Below, piece by piece: positions 57,792 to 64,000 of a stretch of DNA of 64,000 nt. The translations under genes were made by a program, and so were the position numbers. A model generated the notes under the pieces. It saw only the letters and a program-made list of their open reading frames with translations, was not told where the DNA came from and did no database searches. The DNA comes from Anaerolineales bacterium (GTDB taxonomy: Bacteria; Chloroflexota; Anaerolineae; Anaerolineales; Villigracilaceae). The stretch spans positions 1 through 64,000 of the forward strand of contig JAUQXA010000068.1 of the NCBI GenBank assembly GCA_030834895.1, in the 5' to 3' direction. Numbering within the stretch: position 1 is the first letter of the stretch; the number at the start of each line of letters is the position of its first letter.

Positions 57792-58766
57792 ATGGCCTCT
57801 ATCACCATTCCTGCGCGCATGGATGCGCATCCCAACCTGCGTCCGCTCAATATCCTTCGAGACCTGCCGGCCGTGGCGGATCTGATCGAGACTTGCTTTT
57901 CCAGCACCATGGATAATGAGGGGAGGCAATATGTACAGGATATGCGCCGTGCCGGGAGGGATGATTCCTTTTCCAATTGGGCAAACCGCGCCATCGAATC
58001 CACATCCCTGCCATTAAGCGGGTATGTATGGGAGGAGAACAGCCGGATTGTTGGTAATGCGAGCGTTATTCCATTTCGGCACAACAAACAGCGCGTTTAT
58101 CTGATAGCAAACGTTGCTGTGGAACCCGACCATCGCCGCAAAGGAATCGCGCGCGCCCTCACGCAGCGCGCCCTTGATCACGCCCGCGAAAAGAAAGTGG
58201 ATAATGTCTGGCTGCATGTCCGCGATGATAACCCAGGCGCCATTGACCTCTATCTACAGCTTGGGTTTGTGGAGCGCGCCCGGCGCACATCCTGGCAGGC
58301 ACACACCGATGCTCACGCTCCAACTCTGCCTGCGGACATTGTTATCACAAGCAGACATCCCGATTTTTGGCCGAACCAGCTCAACTGGCTTTCGCGCCTT
58401 TATCCTGACCCTTTAGGCTGGCACCGCAATTGGGATTTTAAGTCCCTGCGTCCCGGCCTGTGGAACTGGTTGTATCTATTGTTCGTGGACCTCAACATTC
58501 GTCAGTGGGCGGCGGTCAAAAAAGGAAAACTGGAGGCGGCGCTTGCCTGGATTCCCTATGGGCGTGGAGAGTCGCTTTTTGTTGCGGCAGGCGAAGAGTC
58601 TGATCCCAACGCGTTGACCGCACTCCTCCTCCAGGCGCGGCGCGAATTGGCTCATTCACATGTCACTATCTCACTCGAGTTCCCGGCAGGCAAATTCGAC
58701 AATGCTATCGGAGCCGCCGGTTTCAAATCCCTTCGAACGTTGATCTGGATGCAGGCAACTTCATGA
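57792..58766 (+). CDS. GNAT-domain protein with C-terminal extension
   Basis: A 324-residue protein. A GNAT domain (about 20-170) carries ANVAVEPDHRRKGIARALTQRALDHA and VRDDNPGAIDLYLQLGFVE. The C-terminal 150 residues may be a second, degenerate GNAT-like domain (AALAWIPYGRGESLFVA, TISLEFPAGKFDNAIGAAGF). It is transcribed separately from the array, from its own leaderless promoter. The ATG at 57792 is chosen because the promoter is directly upstream. Confidence 0.78.
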   Translation: MASITIPARMDAHPNLRPLNILRDLPAVADLIETCFSSTMDNEGRQYVQDMRRAGRDDSFSNWANRAIESTSLPLSGYVWEENSRIVGNASVIPFRHNKQRVYLIANVAVEPDHRRKGIARALTQRALDHAREKKVDNVWLHVRDDNPGAIDLYLQLGFVERARRTSWQAHTDAHAPTLPADIVITSRHPDFWPNQLNWLSRLYPDPLGWHRNWDFKSLRPGLWNWLYLLFVDLNIRQWAAVKKGKLEAALAWIPYGRGESLFVAAGEESDPNALTALLLQARRELAHSHVTISLEFPAGKFDNAIGAAGFKSLRTLIWMQATS

Positions 58767-58806
58767 ATCCTTTTTCGTATTTATAACCATACAGAAAGGA
58801 GAATGA

Positions 58807-59184
58807 ATGATTAGATTTCTTGTTCGTTGGGGAATCAACGCGGTGGCATTGTATGCCGCTGTTTGGATCGTGCCTGGCATCGAGTTTCGTGGCGACTGGA
58901 CGGGCGTTTTATGGCTGGCGCTCATCTCCGGATTGTTGAATGCGCTTGTGCGTCCCGTGTTGAAATTCCTCACCTGCCCGTTGATCGTCCTTACATTGGG
59001 ATTGTTCACCATTGTCATCAATACCGTGATGTTGCTGCTCACCAGCCGCATCGGACAGGCCTTCGGCATCGGACTTACCGTGGATGGCTTCTGGACCGCT
59101 GTGCTCGGCAGTCTGGTCATCAGTGTTGTCAGCATCGTCATGAGCGTCATCTTCCGCGATGAATTGAAAGGTAAAAAATTGTAA
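58807..59184 (+). CDS. Four-helix membrane protein (phage holin superfamily IV / DUF350-like size)
   Basis: A 125-residue protein with four membrane helices and the motifs VRWGINAVALYAAVWIVPGI, LNALVRPVLKFLTCPLIVLTLGLF and INTVMLLLTS. This matches the family called phage holin family 4 (PF04020-type), which is common in bacteria and usually not part of phages. AAAGGAG lies 6 nt before the ATG. Function unknown. Confidence 0.82.
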   Translation: MIRFLVRWGINAVALYAAVWIVPGIEFRGDWTGVLWLALISGLLNALVRPVLKFLTCPLIVLTLGLFTIVINTVMLLLTSRIGQAFGIGLTVDGFWTAVLGSLVISVVSIVMSVIFRDELKGKKL

Positions 59185-59256
59185 AAATGGATTGCGGCGT
59201 AACCTGGGTCAGCGTTCCCGTCGGTTTCCAGTTACAAAATACCTGGAGGTGGAACC

Positions 59257-60117
59257 ATGCAATTTTCAAAGACTGAGCTTTCCGAACTGCTAAGCCAGCC
59301 GAAGCCACTTTCACTAGCGAATGTTGACCTGAGTGGCGCCGAACTGGCTGATGCCGATTTGGGCAGCGCCAACCTGAGCGATGCCAACTTGATCGAAGCT
59401 GAATTGATCGATGCCAACCTGGGCAAGGCTGATCTAAGTCGCGCCAAACTGCGCGCTGCCGATCTGCGCAGGGCAAACCTCAACAAAGCTAATTTGAGCG
59501 GGGCTGACCTGAGCGGTGCGAGATTGATCGGTGCCGACCTGGTCGATGCCGACCTGATTGGCACCATGCTAAGCGGTGTGAGATTAAGCGATGCGGACTT
59601 GAGCAAAGCCGACCTGATTACCGCAGACCTGAGCAAAGCCGACCTGAACCGTGCAAAGCTGATCCACGCCAACCTAAGCAGGGCAGACCTGAGCGGCGCC
59701 AAATTAATTCGGGCTATCCTGAGCGAGGCCAACCTGAGCGGTGTCAATCTGATTGGCGCCTTTCTAAATGAAGCCAACCTGAGTGGTGCCAAGTTGATCG
59801 GTGCCGACCTGCGTTGGGCCACTCTGGGCAAAGTCAATCTGAGCAAGGCCGACCTAAGTGGTGCAAAGCTGGTCTCTGCCGATCTTAGTGAGGCTGACCT
59901 GACCGAGTCCAAACTGAACAAAACCGACTTGAATGCGGCCAATCTGACCGGCGCCAATCTGACCAAGGCTGACCTCACCGAGGCCAAACTGATTGGCGCC
60001 GATCTGAGCGGTGCAAACCTGCGTTGGGTCAATCTGACCGAGGCTGTATATACCCGCAGCACAATATTTCCAGACGGGTTTGACCCAAAGTCGGCGGGGG
60101 CGATATTCACCCCATGA
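59257..60117 (+). CDS. Pentapeptide-repeat protein
   Basis: A 286-residue protein made almost entirely of A(D/N)Lxx pentapeptides from about residue 20 to 262, about 48 units, which fold as a right-handed quadrilateral beta-helix. A short C-terminal cap reads YTRSTIFPDGFDP. Some members mimic DNA and bind gyrase (Qnr, MfpA), but most have no known role. GGAGG lies 6 nt before the ATG. The reverse strand is also open, because of the repeat composition. Confidence 0.92.
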   Translation: MQFSKTELSELLSQPKPLSLANVDLSGAELADADLGSANLSDANLIEAELIDANLGKADLSRAKLRAADLRRANLNKANLSGADLSGARLIGADLVDADLIGTMLSGVRLSDADLSKADLITADLSKADLNRAKLIHANLSRADLSGAKLIRAILSEANLSGVNLIGAFLNEANLSGAKLIGADLRWATLGKVNLSKADLSGAKLVSADLSEADLTESKLNKTDLNAANLTGANLTKADLTEAKLIGADLSGANLRWVNLTEAVYTRSTIFPDGFDPKSAGAIFTP

Positions 60118-60173
60118 GCAGACAAAAAACCGCTTGACGCGCTTTCCCCATCACAGTAAAATGCAGGTCGCTT

Positions 60174-60245
60174 GCGGGAGTCGCCAAGTGGTAAGGCATC
60201 AGCCTTCCAAGCTGATATTCGCGGGTTCGAATCCCGTCTCCCGCT
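60174..60245 (+). tRNA. tRNA-Gly (anticodon TCC)
   Basis: 72 nt with acceptor GCGGGAG/CTCCCGC, anticodon loop CTTCCAA (TCC) and T-arm GCGGGTTCGAATCCCGT. CCA is not encoded. Confidence 0.95.
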
Positions 60246-60254
60246 CTTTCTTCC

Positions 60255-60313
60255 GGTGTTTCAGTGTCACGTTCCTCGGTGTCAGTTCACGTGACACCCG
60301 ACATTGAAACACC
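60255..60313 (+). repeat. Cruciform-like repeat between two tRNA genes
   Basis: GGTGTTTCAGTGTC pairs with GACATTGAAACACC, with an inner GGTGTCA/TGACACC stem. TGACATTTTTT follows, so it can act as a terminator of tRNA-Gly. Confidence 0.65.
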
Positions 60314-60325
60314 TGACATTTTTTA

Positions 60326-60398
60326 GGGCCCGTGGCGCAGTGGTTAGCGCAGGCGACTCATAATCGCTTGGTCGCAGGTTCGAATCCTGCCGGGCCCA
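60326..60398 (+). tRNA. tRNA-Ile2 (anticodon CAT, lysidine type)
   Basis: 73 nt with acceptor GGGCCCG/CGGGCCC and anticodon loop CTCATAA. The body (AGTGGTTAG, CAGGCGACTCATAATCGCTT, GGTCGC) matches E. coli tRNA-Ile2 (ileX) far better than elongator or initiator tRNA-Met. It would read AUA after lysidine modification by TilS. CCA is not encoded. Confidence 0.88.
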
Positions 60399-60530
60399 CA
60401 AAATTTGGTCGCAGGTCCCATCGAGGGATTACATTTGACTACTGATTGGGGAAAACAATAAATGACATCGCGAATAATTGATGAAAATATATTCGATTCC
60501 AAACACAGTTGAACAAGTGGAGATAAACAG

Positions 60531-60923
60531 ATGAGTGAAGATGTTCCCGCACAGCCCTGGCAATTCACTGGACGCTGGATTGGCGAAACTCAGGAAATTG
60601 ACCGCCCGGCGCATATCTGGGAAATTCGCCAGGCGGGGAAACAGGTGAGGATTGATCATTTATGGGAGGGTGAAGGGTCGTTTCGCAAGATGTTGGCGAC
60701 AATGGTCGATGGACAGGCGGCGTTCCATCTCTCGGATGTCCATCGCGCGGTGATGGTCGATCCGCAGCATTTCATCATCGAGGGTTGGGACACGTTCTAC
60801 GAAGGCGACGAACTGGTTGCGAAGTACGATGTTGTTTTTTCCCGCCCGGGAATTGCCGAACTCACAGCACATCAAGTATGGTTGGAGTGGAAGAAAAGAC
60901 AATCCGCGAAGTCGGATGAATAG
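60531..60923 (+). CDS. Conserved-looking small protein of unknown function
   Basis: A 130-residue soluble protein, beta-rich and lipocalin-like in length: WQFTGRWIGETQEIDRPAHIWEIRQAGKQVRIDHLW. No known motif is recognised. GGAG lies 8 nt before the ATG. It stands between tRNA-Ile2 and a convergent VWA gene. Confidence 0.65.
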   Translation: MSEDVPAQPWQFTGRWIGETQEIDRPAHIWEIRQAGKQVRIDHLWEGEGSFRKMLATMVDGQAAFHLSDVHRAVMVDPQHFIIEGWDTFYEGDELVAKYDVVFSRPGIAELTAHQVWLEWKKRQSAKSDE

Positions 60924-60963
60924 AAATCTGCCCGGCGGATTTGGGAAATAAATCCAATCCCTT

Positions 60964-62187
60964 TTATTGCGTGACTACAAATGGGGTGGGTTGCGACCTC
61001 AACAAGCGGATGGCTTCGCCAAATGGGAAGCGGGCAAGGTCAAGCCCGCCGGGAGTCACCACCCACAGGACCGGGCATTTGGGCGCCTGTTGTGGAAAAC
61101 GGCCGTGGCCGTCGGTGAGATAAATCGCCACCGTCTTGCCCCAGAGAAATGGATGAGATGCAATTTGGTCGAAGAATGGGCGGAAATCAGTGCCGCCACC
61201 GCCCTGCGGCGGTGGAATCACCGAATCGGATTTAAGCGGATATGGCCCATGCAGAGCAGCGTCGGCATAATACAGTTCACAGCGCAAGTGCGGATATGAG
61301 CGCAGAATCCCGCGCACCTCGCCGATGAAAGTCTGCATTTCGGCTTTGTCCACCGAGCCGCTTGTGTCCACACACACCAACACCTGCACCGATTCTCCTG
61401 CGAGCGTATCGAGGTACATCCGCTGTCCGACGAAGCGCCGGTCGAAATCCTGAAAATCGGTTGGTGTTTGTGTGAGATAGCGCCACAGATATGTTCGCCA
61501 ATCCAATTGCACCGCAATGACGCCTGGCATCTCGCGTTGAATGCCTGCCGGCATTTTCCCCGCCGCCAAAGTCCTGGCCGCCATCTGTGCCTGCTCCAGC
61601 GCATTGCGCCAATGTCCCTCCAGGGCTTCCTTCGTTTCTTTTCCTTCACCCTCGCCCGCGCCGGGTTCCTGCCCCGCGTCTTCCTGCCCCTGTCCTTCAC
61701 CTGTCTGCCCCTGCGACGATGTGCCATCCTCCGGCGAAGCATCGAGCAGATCATCCATTGGCGGAGGGGGTGGCTGCGCTTTCTTGATCAGAATCTCGTA
61801 TGCTTCTTCCGTGCCGAGACGTTCGAGGATTTTATCGCGCAGACCGCCTTGGGGCAGTTGGTACCCCTCCTGCAAGATCATGCCATTGATAACAATATCC
61901 GCCGCCGCGTTCCAGACCTGCGGATGCCGTCCCGCACGCCGTGTTGAATGAAGGAGCGCGGCATGTAAAACTTCATGCAGCAGAAGCCCGTCCTGTTCGG
62001 CCGCCGTCAATTTGTTCCAGAATTCCGGGTTGATGAAAATCGTCCAGCCATCTGTCGCCGCGCTTGGAATGTGTTGACTTGCTTCAAACCGCGCATAGAG
62101 CGCCAGCGTAGCAAAAAACGCGCTCCGTTCAGTGACGCGCAGGATCGACGCGCTCACCTTTTGTTGGAGTTCCTCATCAAGTTTCAT
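60964..62187 (-). CDS. VWA-domain protein with N-terminal metallopeptidase-like domain
   Basis: A 407-residue cytoplasmic protein. The N-terminal domain carries HEVLHAALLHSTR, a zincin-like HExxH motif also found in DUF2201-type proteins. An acidic Gln/Gly-rich linker (about 150-185) precedes a C-terminal VWA-like domain with the MIDAS start VDTSGSVDKAEM and GGGGTDFRPFF. It overlaps the upstream AAA gene by 11 nt (ATG 62187); a GTG at 62199 is an alternative start. MoxR-VWA pairs usually act as chaperones that insert metals or remodel complexes. Confidence 0.85.
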   Translation of the reverse strand: MKLDEELQQKVSASILRVTERSAFFATLALYARFEASQHIPSAATDGWTIFINPEFWNKLTAAEQDGLLLHEVLHAALLHSTRRAGRHPQVWNAAADIVINGMILQEGYQLPQGGLRDKILERLGTEEAYEILIKKAQPPPPPMDDLLDASPEDGTSSQGQTGEGQGQEDAGQEPGAGEGEGKETKEALEGHWRNALEQAQMAARTLAAGKMPAGIQREMPGVIAVQLDWRTYLWRYLTQTPTDFQDFDRRFVGQRMYLDTLAGESVQVLVCVDTSGSVDKAEMQTFIGEVRGILRSYPHLRCELYYADAALHGPYPLKSDSVIPPPQGGGGTDFRPFFDQIASHPFLWGKTVAIYLTDGHGRFPQQAPKCPVLWVVTPGGLDLARFPFGEAIRLLRSQPTPFVVTQ

Positions 62188-63193
62188 TCGGAGACTCACC
62201 CATCAAGCGGCGGTACTCCCCCATCCATTTAACAAGTTCCGCATCCTGGTTGATCAGCGCAAACAACGGTTTGATTTTCTGCCGCGCCCGCATCAGGCGA
62301 AAGAGGTCGGTCGCGCAGAGTTGCACCCATTCCATCGGCGCGGTGCGGGTCATCCAACGAAACGCATGATAGCCCGATTGCGGATCGTCCACACGCGTGA
62401 GGAGTCCGACCACGGTCGCATAGCGCATGGATGGCTCGGTGGGGAAGGCAATGTCATCACCCTCCCCACGTAGAATTTGCACCAGGTCAGGGATGCTGTG
62501 ATAGAGCGCAATGTAGGCGTTGAACTCGGTTGCTGCTGCCGTGCCGACGGCAGACGCGATATCAAGCCCGACCTGATGCAGTTGGCTTGCCATCACCCAC
62601 GAACGCGGCGAGGGCCAGGCGGGTTGTTGTGGATCGAGCTTGTGAAGCAGTTCGGAACGGAACGAGATGAACGCGATGATATGTTCGTGCACATCCGTCG
62701 CGAGCGCATAGTTCTTAAAACTCTCGAAGTCGGGTTGGACTTCCAGGTGTAAAAAACGGTTTGCAAGCGGCGCCGGCATATCGAACACCGCTGCGCGGTC
62801 TTCACTGCGATTTCCCGCCGCCCAAATGAACCAGCCATTGGGCACGGTGTAACTGCCAACGCGCCGGTCTAAAATCAATTGCTGTGCCATTCCCTGCATT
62901 GTTGGCGGCGCGAGGTTGATCTCGTCGAGGAAGAGGACGCCCCTGCCGCTGCGGGGCAGAAACTCGGGGGGATACCAGCGTGAAACCCCCTTGGCGGCAA
63001 CCGGCAAGCCGCGCAAATCGGTGGGGGCGAGTTGGGAGAGGCGCACATCAATGAACTGTAATTTATGCGCGCGGGCGGTCTGGGCGACGATCGAGGATTT
63101 GCCAATGCCGGGCGGTCCCCAAATCATCGTGCTGAGTTTCAAACGATGGCGGACAAGGTGGTCGAGAAATTCCGCGAGTTCGGCTGGTTTCAT
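62177..63193 (-). CDS. MoxR-type AAA+ ATPase
   Basis: A 338-residue AAA+ protein with Walker A GPPGIGKSS (about 26-34), Walker B VLFLDEIN, sensor 1 AAGNRSED and an arginine-finger region LANRFLHLEV. It is the partner of the coupled downstream VWA protein, as in RavA-ViaA. The target complex is unknown. The two genes form one unit. Confidence 0.87.
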   Translation of the reverse strand: MKPAELAEFLDHLVRHRLKLSTMIWGPPGIGKSSIVAQTARAHKLQFIDVRLSQLAPTDLRGLPVAAKGVSRWYPPEFLPRSGRGVLFLDEINLAPPTMQGMAQQLILDRRVGSYTVPNGWFIWAAGNRSEDRAAVFDMPAPLANRFLHLEVQPDFESFKNYALATDVHEHIIAFISFRSELLHKLDPQQPAWPSPRSWVMASQLHQVGLDIASAVGTAAATEFNAYIALYHSIPDLVQILRGEGDDIAFPTEPSMRYATVVGLLTRVDDPQSGYHAFRWMTRTAPMEWVQLCATDLFRLMRARQKIKPLFALINQDAELVKWMGEYRRLMGESPNET

Positions 63194-63384
63194 TGATGAT
63201 TCAACTCTTGCTTTCTAAGTACCTGCAAATGAACGGCGTCCACTCACAAATACTTGTAAAATCTTCACCCATCGAATTTTACCGCAGACTCATCGATGCT
63301 GCCTGGGAGCGGCGGCGCGTGCGGCTTTTGATTCATTGACCTTCGATTGTGAAATCCCCGACAGGCTAGGTACGCAGATGGGCG

Positions 63385-63395
63385 TATAATATAAT
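63385..63395 (+). promoter_or_regulatory. Overlapping -10 elements before the last gene
   Basis: TATAATATAAT contains two overlapping TATAAT hexamers, about 59 nt before the proposed start of the last gene. No good -35 was seen. Confidence 0.45.
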
Positions 63396-63453
63396 ATGAA
63401 ACGGAAATATACTCCCCGATGATCTGTAATAGAATATAGAAAAGGAGTCCGCC

Positions 63454-64000
63454 ATATACAAGCTCGACCAACCTGAAGTAGTTCAGCGTCCTCCCAGATT
63501 CGTTCTCATAACCATTGGGGTTCTTATTGTGGGCACGATTATTCTGGTTGTTCTTATTGGATTGAAAAAGCCCGACAGCAGCACACATACCGGTTCCATC
63601 GAATTTGTGAAGGTGACGCAGGAGGTGCTCCCCAGCCAGAACGAGGAAATCGTCATCGGGGTTAACAATGCCACCCTTTATGTCCCGAAGGGTGCGACAA
63701 CCGTGCCGGGGATTATTTCCATCACGCCGCGTGAACCCAACCTGTTTTCAAATATAGCGGAAAAGGGATGGGTCCGCTCCCCCGTGGTCAACGTCGAATA
63801 TTGGAATGGGCAGGGGACGCCATATCCACAGGTCATATTTGCAGTGCCCGCCCAGATTTGTTTCAAGATCACGACTGAGCTTTGGGAGGCGTATGCCCAG
63901 CATCCGGACGAGTTCCAGGTCCACTATTATGCCGAGGAAGTCAAGCCGATGCGCTGGCAACCCTTGTCTCTGACAGCCTACCCCGACCGCTTGCAGTTGT
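63454..64000 (+). CDS. Single-pass membrane protein, 3' end outside window, ATA start
   Basis: An open frame runs from an in-frame TAG at 63430 to the window end. AAAGGAG (63441-63447) is followed by 6 nt and ATA TAC AAG CTC; there is no ATG, GTG or TTG at a proper distance. Translation gives YKLDQPEVVQRPPRF, a membrane helix (about 17-36) and a large outer domain with VNNATLYVPKGATTVPG. The first canonical start (GTG) would fall inside the helix. Either ATA is used as start codon or the ATG was mutated or misread. Family not recognised. Confidence 0.6.
   Translation, partial: MYKLDQPEVVQRPPRFVLITIGVLIVGTIILVVLIGLKKPDSSTHTGSIEFVKVTQEVLPSQNEEIVIGVNNATLYVPKGATTVPGIISITPREPNLFSNIAEKGWVRSPVVNVEYWNGQGTPYPQVIFAVPAQICFKITTELWEAYAQHPDEFQVHYYAEEVKPMRWQPLSLTAYPDRLQL

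Noticed and set aside
58807..59184. Prophage holin
   Set aside because: No other phage genes are near; this membrane family is widespread in bacterial chromosomes despite its name.
59232..60125. Minus-strand 297-residue Ser/Ala/Leu/Arg-rich frame
   Set aside because: It is antisense to the pentapeptide-repeat gene and open only because of the repeat; no ribosome binding site.
60326..60398. Reading this tRNA as elongator tRNA-Met because of anticodon CAT
   Set aside because: The body matches tRNA-Ile2 (ileX) almost base for base around the anticodon and variable region, so lysidine-type Ile is more likely.
60344..60568. Minus-strand 74-residue frame ending GPGRIRTCDQAIMSRLR
   Set aside because: It is antisense to tRNA-Ile2, a common false ORF at tRNA genes.

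Overview
The window looks like chromosomal DNA of an anaerobic or facultative member of the Chloroflexota, most likely an Anaerolineae/Anaerolineales-type organism. This is inferred from protein style rather than from a marker gene. The pointers are lipoproteins with Pro/Thr spacers, a class A penicillin-binding protein with a long Pro-Thr tail, many multiheme cytochromes and lipoprotein binding proteins, GC of roughly 55%, promoters placed directly against start codons, and dense intergenic palindromic repeats. No rRNA, CRISPR array, transposase or prophage was found.

Layout. 1-5.1 kb: the 3' end of a giant beta-helix repeat surface protein. 5.3-11.5 kb: a glycoside hydrolase, a MaoC-type hydratase and a bifunctional PBP. 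11.6-19.4 kb: a sortase behind two tandem c-di-GMP-I riboswitches, a MerR regulator, a TrmO-like methyltransferase, an aldo/keto reductase, a LysM lipoprotein, a peptide-binding protein and a membrane-anchored peptidase. 19.6-28.7 kb: a cytochrome c maturation (Ccm, System I) operon in the order ccmE, ccmF, ccmH, ccmG, CcmI-like zinc ribbon, cytochrome c lipoprotein, ccmA, ccmB, ccmC, ccmD-like. 28.7-38.1 kb: a lytic transglycosylase, a DprE1/DprE2-like oxidoreductase pair, a decaheme lipoprotein, a NapC/NirT-like multiheme quinol dehydrogenase and an endonuclease IV-like protein. 38.1-54.1 kb: an orphan immunity-like gene, a formyltransferase, GNAT, a response regulator, DinB, SDR, an M23 peptidase, a riboswitch-controlled secreted metalloprotease, Hsp20, a BMP-type lipoprotein, a membrane Ser/Thr kinase, an M3 peptidase and YchF. 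54.1-64 kb: tRNA-Leu, two small ORFs, tandem terminators, a coupled four-gene GNAT operon, a fifth GNAT, a pentapeptide-repeat protein, tRNA-Gly and tRNA-Ile2, a VWA/MoxR pair and a truncated membrane protein.

How the genes may work together. The Ccm operon would mature the heme proteins encoded beside it. These could pass electrons from quinol through the NapC-like protein to the decaheme lipoprotein on the outer cell face. Three c-di-GMP riboswitches, two before a sortase and one before a secreted HExxH protease, suggest that cell-surface attachment and proteolytic release are set by c-di-GMP. Several genes appear to be transcribed as leaderless mRNAs. Short palindromic elements fill most gaps and in three places have become part of coding sequence.
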